The notes beneath the pieces were generated by a model that saw only the letters and a program-made list of their open reading frames with translations, was not told where the DNA came from and searched no databases. This document shows positions 54,471 to 64,000 of a stretch of 64,000 nucleotides of DNA, in pieces (within the stretch, counting starts at the first letter, position 1; every line of letters starts with the position of its first letter). A program made the position numbers and the translations under genes. The stretch comes from Laguncularia racemosa (lineage: Eukaryota > Streptophyta > Magnoliopsida > Myrtales > Combretaceae), in assembly GCA_037954665.1 (NCBI GenBank), contig JBBMOL010000440.1:62001-126000 (forward strand). The letters are read 5' to 3'.

Positions 54471-55678
54471 GTGTGTACTAAACGATGGGCTAATCCCTTT
54501 ATATCTGCAATTTTCCATGCAATTGCTTTCTTGTGTTGCCTCAGAACATGCAATAACCTTTCTTGCTGATCTCGATCCAGACTTGATGCAACTATGACTG
54601 GAAGTTTAGAATCTTCTTCCAAAAATGCATATTGAAGGTAGTCTGGCAATTGTTTCAATTCTAGCTCAAGTGGTTCCTCAATTGAAGGTTTCGACCTCTG
54701 AATGGTGGATCTATTCATACCCTCAAAGCTTCTTTCTTCTCTCAACTCAGGATTATTATTAAGCTGATTGACAACTGCTCTAATCGCCATATTTTCAGTT
54801 TGCTCTTTCTCCCCATTCATCAAACACAATTCCAATGCATCACCAATCAATAGGTCTTGCAATGAATCCGAAACTGTGAAGTCGAGATAGTCGATTGCAT
54901 AGCATGTATCATCATGGTGCAGGCTTTGTTTAAGGACGTCAGGCATTTTCACTATGACCTCTTCATTTCCCACTCTCAACACTAACTTCCCATCCCCAAC
55001 ATCAATTATGACTCTAGCAGTAGCCAAAAATGGCCTCCCCAATATAAGAGGGACCTCCACATCTGCTTCCATGTCAAGGATGACGAAATCTGCCAGGAAA
55101 ATGAAGTCCTGCACCTTCACTAATACATCTTCAACTACTCCTCTCGGGAATTTGACTGATCGATTAGCTAACTGAAGACTCATTTTGGTCGGTTTCGGCT
55201 CTCCAATACCCAATTTCTGGAACATCTTGTATGGCATCAAATTAATACTGGTTCCCAAATCAGCCAATGCCCGTTCTTCAGATAAATTCCCTATCAGGCA
55301 AGGGATGGTAAAGCTCCCAGGATCTTTTAACTTCTTTGGGAGTTTGTTCTGAATTACCGCAGAGCATTCTCCTCCTAAAGTTACAGTAAAGAACTCTTCA
55401 AGCTTCCTTTTGTTCGATAGAAACTCTTTCAAAAATTTTGCATATCGTGGCATTTGTGATAATGCCTCAACCAGTGGAAGGTTGATATGCAATTGCTTGA
55501 ATATCTCTAAAAATCTACCATAGTGCTCATCTGTTCTGTCCTTCTTGAGTCGTGCTGGATAAGGAACATTGGGCTTGTATTCTGGGATTAATGGAGGTGA
55601 TGATTTCTCCTTAGGTGATTTTTCTGAATGCTTTCCCCCTTCTTTAAGAGCTACTTGTTCTTTTGCTAGTTCAGTCAC
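54471..55678 (-). pseudogene. D protease region
   Basis: VPYPARLKKDR, FLEIFKQLHINLPLVEAL, MPRYAKFLKEFLSNKRKL. Core RALADLGTSINLMP carries the Athila-type DLG; LILGRPFLATARVIIDVGDG follows. Long open frame. It is separated from gag by a single in-frame TAG (55681-55679) where Gln fits. Confidence 0.92.
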
Positions 55679-57180
55679 CTAACTCTCTTCTTCTTGAACC
55701 TTTGGTTGTAGTTCCTTACCACTTCGTAATGTGACAGCTTTAACGTGTTCTCTAGGGTTGGTTTCCGTGTTTCCCGGTAATGAACCTTGAGATCTCTCTG
55801 ATAGAAGCTTAGCTATCTGACCGACCCGGTTTTCAAGATTGTGTATTGATGCCTCATGATTCCTCAAAGCCGAGTCTTGATTTTTCATAATCAAATCTAA
55901 GGACTTCTGTCGGTCTTCTAAATCCTTGATGAATTTTGTGAGGAGATCTTCAATTGGCGGTTTGGAACTCTGGACCATTGGCCTTTGATAACCTGGTGGA
56001 GGATTCGGATTGCCCTTCTGAATATTACTGTTGTTACTCCAAGAAAAATTTAGGTGATTTCTCCATCCTGGGTTATAAGTAATGCTGTATGGATTGTTCT
56101 GGGGCCGAATTGGGTTTCCCAAATAATCCACTTGCTCAGTTTGTCCTTCTTCACCACCTGAGGATTCCACAATAGCCAACTGATATTGTGAGACAGCCAA
56201 TCCATCGATCTTTCTAGATAAAGCCTCAACTTTGGACATGATAGAAGTAGCCACATCCACTTCAAGAATGCCTGCCACCTTCTTTTCTTTACCCCTACCA
56301 TGTGACCATTCATAATTATTCGCGGCCATGTCTTCAAAAAGAGTCAAACTTTCTTCAGGAGTTTTATGGTTCAAGGTGCCACCAGCTGCGGCATCTACTG
56401 TTTGTCTCGTTTGATAGTTCAACCCATTATAAAATATCTGAACTTGAAGCCACTCTAGGATCCCATGGTGTGGGCATTTCCGCATTGAGTCCTTGAATCT
56501 CTCCCAGGTTTCATACAACGTCTCCATGTCATACTGATGATAAGATTAAATCTCAGCTCGAAGTTTAGCGATCTTTGAAGGAGGGAAGAATTTGTCCATA
56601 AACTTCTTAATCAGACCTTGCCATGTAGTAATAGAGTTCCTCGGTAAAGAATTCAGCCACTGCTTAGCCTTTCCCTTCAAAGAGAATGGGAAGAGCCTGA
56701 GGCGGATCGCATCATCACTAACTCCATTAAATTTGAAGGTATCGCATATCTCCAGAAAGAGTTGGATATGCGCATTTGGATCTTCATCCTGTAAACCATC
56801 AAATTGAGTATATTGCTGCACCATTTGAATCACGGCAGGCTTAAGTTCAAAATTATTTGCCTCTACTCGAGGACGGACTATGCTAGAGCTGACACCTATC
56901 AAGTTTGGCCTAGCAAAATCAGAATTGGTTCTAGGTGGCTCATTAACTCGGCCACCTTATTATCAACCAGTTGATGATTCGGGGGATCTACAACAACATT
57001 TCCTTGATTCAACTCTTGAGCAAGATTATTGAATTGATCAGCCATTTCTTCCTTCGGTGATTCTCCTTGAATACCAAATGATGTTGACTCCGTCGAGTGT
57101 TGCTTTTTCTGATAACAACGAATAATTTTCTCTGGCTCAGGATTAAAAACAGCAAGTTCCTTGCAGCGACTTCTGGTCAT
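55679..57180 (-). pseudogene. D gag
   Basis: MTRSRCKELAVFNPEPEKII (57180 down), then a frame change near 56900 into IQLFLEICDTFKFNGVSDDA, LFPFSLKGKAKQWLNSLP and FMDKFFPPSK. TAA at 56548-56546. ETLYETWERFKDSMRKCPHH, GGTLNHKTPEESL and MAANNYEWS follow. Where E has its CCHC knuckle, D has only SSGGEEGQTEQVDYLGNP, so no zinc knuckle. NPGWRNHLNFSW and a coiled-coil-like tail (SLDLIMKNQDSALRNHEASI) follow. Confidence 0.92.
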
Positions 57181-57306
57181 GCACTATAAACATAATACAA
57201 ATCAATTATGAGCTCCAAATTCTCAGGAAGAAAAAGGAAAAAAAAAAATAAGAAAGAAATAAATTAGTTAAATTAATAGGTAAAAAGTGTTTCTAATATT
57301 GGCGTG

Positions 57307-57324
57307 TCCCCGGCAACGGCGCAA
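57307..57324 (-). other. D primer-binding site (tRNA-Asp)
   Basis: The minus strand reads TTGCGCCGTTGCCGGGGA, six bases inside the LTR; 17 of 18 match the tRNA-Asp site seen in E. Leader 57181-57306 is short and A-rich. Confidence 0.88.
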
Positions 57325-57330
57325 AAAACT

Positions 57331-58829
57331 TGATCGTTGCCAATCGTAGCTTTAATATTTATAATGCCTGTTCCTAATTCTAACTACGTTGCAATAGGCA
57401 AGTGTACCTACCGTGGACGTAGTATAGTGTCAAGTACAGGGTCGTCCCATAGAGATACACCAACTACTAGTACTAACTTCGTTCCTATTATCTAACCGAT
57501 GCTTAAATATGTTGGTTGAAACTTAATTACTCTAATCTTAAAACTAATAACTCACTAACAACAATGGTTCTGAAGATTTATCAATTGGCAAAAGCAACCT
57601 AGATCTTATTCTACTCCTTCTCTATCATGTAATTCATTAGATTTATGAGGATTGGCGTAGTTGACTTTTTTTACTGTCGAATTCCCTAGTCAAATTAACT
57701 ACTTTCTCAAGTATATTAACCTATCTAATCCTAGATTTATCAAATAGGATCTCTCCTTATTTAATAGCAACCTAGAATTGCATAAAGCGCGTGAATTCGC
57801 ATCAAAACAATCGATGTAAACAGAAGACTCTTGTTTCCTATCTCTAGAAGAACAATCAAGTCTCATTAATTGCATTAAATCTAATCATAAGAGCAATTTC
57901 TCAATTAACTAATATGATATCATGCATAAATTCATATTCCGGATCTATGAATCTAAGAAACAATTTAAGGGCATGCAATTAATCATAAGAAAGTCAACAA
58001 CTTCGCATTAAAAAAGAATCTTCATCACATGATAGAGAAGTTTTGAATAAAATCTAGATTTAGAGTCTACTCCTCCATGAATTGGACAAAAGAAATACAA
58101 TTACGGGAAGAATAATTAAAATTCATAGTCACAACCCTTAAAGATGAAATCTTCTCCTTCGTGGGTCTTCAACCTCCTTTGGAACTGACAAAATCTTCTT
58201 TCCCCTGCTGCTATGTGTGTCAGAGCAAGTACAAAATTTCAGAACCTCGTTTCTAGGGCAACTAACGGTCTATTTATACATGTACTCGGGTTGGATACAT
58301 ACACGAGTGGATACACGAGTAGCGTATCTCGTTTGTGTATCTCATGCTTTCTTCCAAGTGTCCTTATGTGAATATACACGAGCAAGTACATGGGAGTGTA
58401 CATTGGTCGTGTATTTAAAACATCGTTGCACAGCAGCAAAACTTAGATACACAAGCAAAGTACATGGGCGTGTACTTTGCTCGTGTACTTTCCAGACATC
58501 TACTTCAGTATACACAAGCAAAGTACATGGGCGTGTATCTCACTCGTGTACTTTCCAGACATCCACTTCAGTATACACAAGCAAAGTACATGGGCGTGTA
58601 TCTCGCTTGTGTACTTTCCAGAATTCTTTACTTCACATGTATTGTATCCAATTCCTTCCAAACTTGATCCGACTCTTCAGAACTCCTTCCCTTGGCTCCA
58701 AAATACTCTAGAAAATCCTGAAATTAACATTCATTCCATTAAGCATCATTTTCTTCAACAAATCATCTAAAAATTCAACAATAAAGCACAATTTCATTAC
58801 TCTAGATAAGGGTATTTTGCGACTTATCA
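57331..58829 (-). repeat. D 5' LTR
   Basis: 1499 bp partner of 45583-47080, with few differences. Array at 58310-58615, TATA box at 58278-58270 (minus strand). Confidence 0.95.
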
Positions 58830-58834
58830 GGAAG

Positions 58835-59882
58835 GTTTGATGCTAGGTTAGTAATTGAGGCGTTGAGGGGTGAGATGAAGAGGATGTTCCAAGAGGGAAT
58901 GGAACGAATTCATGAGATGGTAGAGCAAAGACTAGAGCAATCCACAAACGTATTCCAAGGGCGTAAGAGGGAGAGTCTTTCTAGGAGAGTACCGAGGGGT
59001 GGAGATGAAATGTTGGATGATGACTTTGATGATCCTTCTGTTGGGAGTTATAGAGGATATAGTGGTCGGAATAGAGGAACTAGGGATTGGGAAGATAGAG
59101 GAGATAGGAATAGAGAGGATGATCAATTAAGTAGCATAAAGATGAAGATTCCTCCTTTCCAAGGGAAGAATGATCCCGAGGCGTATTTAGAGTGGGAGAA
59201 GAAGGTAGAGATGGTATTTGATTGTCACAACTATAGTGGGAGAAAGAAAGTAAAACTTGCTGCCATTGAGTTTTCAGATTATGCTATAGTGCGGTGGGAT
59301 CAACTAATGTTGAATAGGAGAAGGAGTGGCGAGCCACCTATTGAGTCTTGGGAAGAGATGAAAAGAGTGATGAAGAAGCGGTTTGTGCCTGCGTATTACT
59401 ATCGTGAATTGCACAACAAGTTGTAAACTCTGAGGCAGGGAAGCTGAAGTGTAGATGAGTATTTCAAGGAGATGGAAGTCACTATGATTAGGGCGAATGT
59501 AGAGGAGGATAGAGAGGCTACAATGGCTAGGTTTCTTACTGGGTTGAATAGAGAAATCCAAAATGTGGTTGAATTGCAGCATTATGTAGAATTGGAGGAT
59601 ATGGTTCACATGGCTATAAAGGTTGAGAACCAGCACAAGAGGAAAGGTAGTAGTAATGCACGGTTTCCACAGGGTAATGGTTCATCCACTTGGAAGACCA
59701 ACCAATAGAAGAAAGAAGAAAAGCCTTTACCCACCAAACCAAAAGGGGAGCTGAGGCAAGCGGGTTCTACTCCTGGTAACCAAGGTAACCCTGAATCTTC
59801 TACTTCTAGAAATCGTGACATTAGATGTTTTAAATGCCAAGGTAGAGGCCATATTGCTAGTCAATGTCCAAATAGGCATGTT
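58835..59882 (+). pseudogene. A2 gag, main part with zinc knuckle
   Basis: Continues the 12 codons at 45545. FDARLVIEALRGEMKRMFQE is helical; RGRKRES-type basic and Asp/Gly-rich stretches follow. Core SSIKMKIPPFQGKNDPEAYL and YAIVRWDQLMLNRRR. Stops at 59424 (CAA in A1), 59445 and 59706 (TGG in A1). NREIQNVVELQHYVELEDMV, then zinc knuckle CFKCQGRGHIASQC (59829-59870). Confidence 0.92.
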
Positions 59883-60960
59883 ATGATTTTGCGTGATGAT
59901 GGTGAGTATGAGACTGAGGGGGATAGTGAAGAAGATGATATGCCTCCATTAGAGGATGCTAGTGATGATGAGGAGCCTGCAATGGGAAGGCTAGTGGCAG
60001 TAGTGAAGCGAGCGTTGAATGTGCAGGTGAAGGAAGAAGAGGAGGTGCAAAGAGAGAATATATTTCATACTAGATGTTATCTAGGAGATCACATTTGTAG
60101 TTTGATCATTGATGGAGGGAGTTGCACCAATGTAGTGAGTAATTTTATTGTTGAGAGGCTGGGGCTCAAAACTGTTAGACACCCTAGTCCATATAAATTG
60201 CAGTGGTTGAAATATAGTGGAGAGACTAAGGTGAGTAAGCAAGCATTGATTGGTTTCCGCATTGGTAGGTATGAGGATGAGGTGTTATGTGATGTAGTGC
60301 CAATGCAAGCATGTCATGTGTTGTTGGGGAGGCCGTGGCAATTTGATAGGAAGGTTGTTCATGATGGCTTTTCTAACAAGTATACGCTTGTTCACTAGGG
60401 AAAAAGCTTTAATCTTAAACCGTTAACACCTAAGCAGGTGTATGAGGACCAGTTGCAGCTACAACAGTCTTTTGCAAAACATAAGGTGAGTGAAAAGAAG
60501 AGGGAGAGTGAGAGAGCAAAAGACAATGAGAAAGAAAAGGAATATAAAAGTCAAGATCAAAAGGAAAAAGAGAGGAAGGCTGGAAAGAGTGTGAGAGGCC
60601 AAGTTGAAGGGGGATCAACTTTGGTGGTGAGTGAAAAGGAGAGGGTAGCCTTGCAAAAGGAGAGTTGTGTGGTAAGAGCGAATGTAGTAAGGAGAGCGTT
60701 AGTGATGAGGCAACCTATGTTGTTGCTGGTTTTTAAAGAAACATGTTTGACTACTAACGAACTATCTAACTCTTTGCCTAGTGTGGTTGTGTCACTTGTG
60801 CGGGACTTTGAAGATGTCTTTCCTGAGGAGATTCCAAAGGGATTACCACCTATTCGTAGTATTGAGCACCAGATTGACCTTGTACCCGAAGCATCAATTC
60901 CAAACAAGCCAGCTTATAGGAGCAATCCGGAGGAGACAAAGGAACTCCAAAGGCAGGTCG
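59883..60960 (+). pseudogene. A2 protease, charged spacer and pre-RT
   Basis: Acidic EGDSEEDDMPPLEDASDDEE, then HTRCYLGDHICSLIIDGGSC with active Asp at 60111-60113 (DGG triad). HVLLGRPWQFDRKVVHDG. TAG at 60396. The spacer is very rich in Lys and Glu (KKRESERAKDNEKEKEYKSQ), probably helical. FPEEIPKGLPPIR and HQIDLVPEASIPNKPAYRSN are the canonical lead-in to RT. Confidence 0.92.
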
Positions 60961-61738
60961 ATGAATTAATGGAGAAGGGGTACGTGAGAGAAAGCATGAG
61001 TCCATGTGCAGTGCCTGTGATTTTGGTGCCTAAGAAGGATGGGACATGGAGAATGTATGTTGACTGTCGCACCATCAACAACATCACGGTAAAGTATCAT
61101 CATCCCATTCCTCGCTTAGATGTCTTCTTAGAAGGGTTATATGAGTATAGTGTCATTCCTCATGAGCCTTGGATAGACACTTCCATAGATTTTGTGTTAG
61201 GATTATCTAGGCCTAGGCATGGTTGAGATTATATTTTTGTGGTTGTGGATAGGATTCCTAAAATGGTTCATTTCATTCCTTGTCATAAAACTGATGATGC
61301 TATACACATTGTTGATGTGTTCTTTAGAGAGGTAGTGCATCCGCATGGTATACCTAGTAGCATTGTTAGTGATCGGGATGTAGAAATTTCGAGTCATTGT
61401 TGGAGATTATTGTGGGAAAGGTTGGGAACTAAACGAATGTTTTCAACTATCTATCACCCACAAACTGATGGGCAAATTGAGGTGGTTAACAGGACTTTAA
61501 TTCAATTGTTAGGGGCAATCATAGAGAAGAACATTAGGACTTGGAAGGATTGCCTACCATTTGTGGAGTTTGCATATAATAGGGCTTTACATAGCACTAC
61601 TCAATGTTCACTATTTGAGATTGTGTATGGTTTTAACCCACTGAATCCTAATTATTTATTGCTATTGCCACCTAACAAGTTTGTGAGTTTTGATGCTGAT
61701 TCTAAGGCAGATTTCATGAGAAAGCTACATGCATAGGT
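60961..61738 (+). pseudogene. A2 RT start fused in frame to integrase core
   Basis: MSPCAVPVILVPKKDGTWRM and NNITVKYHHPIPRLD are RT blocks 1-2. The frame then passes through FLEGLYEYSVIP (about 61124-61160) to EPWIDTSIDFVLGLSRP of the integrase core. No YFDD, RNase H or HHCC finger. The integrase core keeps DFVLGL, IVSDRD and GQIEVVNRTL. TGA at 61224 (CGA in A1) and TAG at 61734 (CAG in A1). Same join as A1. Confidence 0.92.
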
Positions 61739-62075
61739 AAAGAGTAGGATTGAAAAACAAAATGCTAGGGTCGCTTCAAGGGTGAACAAGGGCAGGAGAC
61801 CCAAGATTTTTCAGCCTGGAGATTGGGTTTGGGTGCATTTTCGCAAGGAGAGGTTTCCATTGCAGAGGAGATCCAAGTTGAACCCTCGGGGAGACGGTCC
61901 ATTTCCGATGCTTGAGAGAATCAATGATAATGCATACAAGAAAGATTTCCCAGGTGAGTCTCCAGTAAGTGTCATGGTTAATGTTACTGATCTGAGTCCA
62001 TTTGATGCAGGCAATGATTTGAGGACAAATCCTTTTCAAGAGGAGGGGAATGATGAGATCCATGATGAGAGCTAA
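61739..62075 (+). pseudogene. A2 integrase C-terminus running into the LTR
   Basis: RRPKIFQPGDWVWVHFRKER, RGDGPFPMLERINDNAY (GPY/F-like), DLSPFDAGNDLRTNPFQEEG, then across the PPT into the LTR (NDEIHDES) until TAA at 62073 (CAA in A1 and in the A2 5' LTR). Without that stop the frame continues for about 70 codons with PITRN-AKRFxEALNGLI. Confidence 0.88.
62038..62050 (+). other. A2 polypurine tract
   Basis: AAGAGGAGGGGAA directly before the 3' LTR; it encodes part of QEEGN. Confidence 0.85.
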
Positions 62076-62902
62076 GCCGAAAGAAGAAATGTGGATCCTT
62101 TGAAGTGCCGCCTGGACCGATCACAAGAAATCGAGCGAAACGATTCGAGGAAGCACTTAACGGGTTGATAAAGGTTGTCCATGAAGCCAGAAAGGATTGG
62201 AGCAATCATGAAGTTGGAACGGATTGGAACAACCATGGGAAGACCCTTGCTTTTGTGCAAGTCACACCGGACACAGGTTGAAGAGGGCGTGTATTTTCAA
62301 GGCACGGCCGTGTAGGAATCTTAAGATTGCACAGAAGCATACACGGCCAGACACACGGCTAAAAGGCACGGTCGTGTATGGAGTCAAGCAAATCTACAGA
62401 AAGATACACGACCAGAAGTACACGGTCGTGTATGTTGCCAGAAGTTGCACAGAAAGGTATACGGCCAAAGTACACGGGCGTGTACACGGCCGTGTATCCC
62501 CTGCCGGCCAACATGTTTTGTTTTGTTATTTTTACGCACTTATTGAAGTGATGTCGTTTTGGGCTTGTATTTTCACAAATTGTAACCCTAGTATAAATGC
62601 TCTTAGGGTTTAGAACAACAAATAGGATATACATCTTAGAACGTTAAACATCTTTGAGAGGCTCCTCTCTTGGTTCTTCAAGAACTAACTAGAACTTATC
62701 GGATTTTATTTCCGTGGCATTCAACTCGACTTATCAATCGGTCTTTCATCCCAATTGTGGCGTCTTCACATTATACCAAGGTTCTTGTCTTGCTTATAGA
62801 CAATGGGTCGCGGTTTCCACTTTAGGTGTTTGGCATCGTCAGTAACGAATTTCCAAACGTATTGGTATTGGGTTTCGTCACGGGTTGGCATGGTTCGTAC
62901 CA
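62051..62902 (+). repeat. A2 3' LTR
   Basis: 852 bp, TGATGAGATCC to GTACCA (family GTATCA). Array about 62284-62497 includes adjacent TACACGGGCGTGTACACGGC-type palindromes; TATA box at 62592-62599. Followed by ACTGT. Confidence 0.95.
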
Positions 62903-62907
62903 ACTGT

Positions 62908-64000
62908 AGTGTTTGCACCTAAAATTTGGCAAGACTACTTATATGGTCAGAGGTATGAGATTTATATCGACCATAAGAGCCTTAAGTATCTATTCACTCA
63001 AAAGGAATGAACATGAGGCAAACACAATAGTTGGAATTAATTAATGATTATGATTTGGGAATCAATTGTTGTCCAAGAAAGGCAAATGTTGTTGCTGATG
63101 CATTAAGTAGGAAAAGTCATACAGAAATTACATCAATATTTATTGAACAACAAGAATTAATCAAGGAATTTGAGCGTATGATGCTGGAATTTGTTTTGCA
63201 TGATCCAAATATTGAAATAGTAAACTTGATTACTAAATCTACTTTACTAAAATGAATTAAGGAAGCATAAGAAAAGACCCTGTAATTTAGATGATCTAGC
63301 AAGAGAAACAAAAAGGGAAATATGATGATTTTGAGGTTCATACTAATGGGTCTTTGAGATAGAAAGTAAAGTTTTGTGTGCCTAATAATATAAAGATAAG
63401 AAAAGAGATCATGCAAGAGGCACATCAATTTAGCTTCACTATACATCCTAAAGGAACCAAGATGTACTAAGACATGAAGTGAAATTTTTGGTGGGAAGGG
63501 ATGAAAAGAAATATAGCCAAGCATGTGGCCCAATGAGGAACTTGTTAGCAAATTAAGGCTAAACATTAGACTTGGAGGATTATTACAACCTTTACCTATC
63601 CCTGAATGGAAATGAGATCAGATTACCATGGATTTTTTAAGTGGATTAGCAAGGACTTCAAGTGGATATAATACCATTTGGGTAATCATAGATTGGCTTA
63701 CTAAATTTGCTCACTTCCTTTCATTCAATAAAACTTATTTGTTAGAGAAACTAACACGAATATACATTTGTGAGATTGTTAGACTTCATGGTGTACTTGT
63801 GAGCATCGTTTAAGATAGTGATTCTCATGTTGTGTCTAAATTTTAGGTGAGCTTACATCAAGCTATGGGGACAAAGTTACATTTTAGTACAACATATCAC
63901 CTACAGGTAGACAGGCAATCTAAGCGAACCATACAAATAATGGAGGACATGCTCCAAGCTTATGTCGTGGAATCCAACTAACAATCCCCAAAAGATAAGG
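62908..64000 (+). pseudogene. Element C RNase H end and integrase (runs off window)
   Basis: Joins 44190: VFALKIWQDYLYGQRYEIYI, DHKSLKYLFTQKE, then NVVADALSRKSH (63085-63120). Integrase finger AHQFSFTIHPKG...QxGTCQQIKAKH (63420-63570). Core: ITMDFLSGLARTSSGYNTIW, VIIDWLTKFAHFLSF (63625-63720); the SDSHVVSKF site (63815 on) keeps its Asp; FSTTYHLQVDRQS is a decayed TAYHPQTDGQS. Many stops. It is a chromovirus-type integrase in sequence; the C-terminus is outside the window. Confidence 0.87.

Larger units (their letters stand above)
45583..58829 (-). mobile_element. Element D: Athila-like retrotransposon with an extra 3' ORF, TSD GGAAG
   Basis: 13,247 bp with LTRs of 1498 and 1499 bp, flanked by GGAAG. 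Minus-strand order: 5' LTR (57331-58829), tRNA-Asp primer site, gag, PR, RT, RNase H, integrase, hairpin, palindrome array with TATA box, extra ORF (49919-48527), 3' UTR, PPT, 3' LTR (45583-47080). The LTRs are nearly identical. The youngest insertion in its nest (C, then A2, then D). Confidence 0.96.
44191..62902 (+). mobile_element. Element A2: RT-deleted gypsy element containing D, TSD ACTGT
   Basis: LTRs at 44191-45030 and 62051-62902; ACTGT at 44186-44190 and 62903-62907. Without D (45583-58834) it is about 5.46 kb. Internal order as A1: iMet primer site, gag, zinc knuckle, protease, RT start, integrase core and C-terminus, PPT. The whole polyprotein lies in one frame with seven stops, and the RT deletion keeps that frame. 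Confidence 0.95.

Overview
The window is plant nuclear DNA, most likely from a eudicot with a repeat-rich genome (species not determinable). It is a block of nested Ty3/gypsy LTR retrotransposons, probably pericentromeric or other heterochromatin. I found no intact host gene, no tRNA or rRNA gene and no CRISPR. Almost every element end could be placed to the base, because the LTRs begin TG and end CA, 5-bp target-site duplications (TSDs) flank the insertions, and tRNA primer sites and polypurine tracts (PPTs) sit at the LTR inner edges. Names A to H are mine.

Left part (1-20462). Element F is a decayed gypsy pol reading rightward (700-4385) into its LTR (4386-4580 plus 8940-9632). It carries the right end of an A-family LTR (1-699), a solo LTR (2226-3267, TSD GTCTG) and minus-strand element G (4581-8934, TSD CACGC), which sits inside the F LTR. 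A primer site and leader follow that LTR. The leader is interrupted by element B (10293-20457), and B's gag is interrupted by element A1 (12589-17909, TSD GAGTA).

Middle (20463-36975). An unassigned stretch contains a minus-strand solo LTR (23434-24469, TSD TTGCA), Athila-like element E (24634-34707, TSD ACGCC), another solo LTR (34802-35496, TSD ATCAC) and a decayed unidentified reading frame near 36.0-36.7 kb.

Right part (36976-64000). Element C is a Del/Tekay-like gypsy with an eroded gag-pol. It is split by minus-strand element H (37906-42241, TSD AGTTG) and by element A2 (44191-62902, TSD ACTGT). A2's gag is itself split at its 13th codon by the 13.2-kb minus-strand Athila-like element D (45583-58829, TSD GGAAG). 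C resumes at 62908 and runs off the window.

How the parts fit. E and D have, or had, full gag-PR-RT-RNase H-integrase sets and tRNA-Asp primer sites. F and C also had pol. A1/A2, G/H and B keep gag and protease but lack the RT core and RNase H, and in A and H the deletion joins keep the reading frame. They look like non-autonomous families that would need RT from elements such as F. The most unusual signal is an array of CACGGCCGTG/TACACGAGCGTGTA-type palindromes placed just upstream of the LTR TATA box in three families (A, D, E). The same kind of array lies inside D, upstream of a second TATA box and a possible spliced leader that points at D's extra (envelope-position) ORF.
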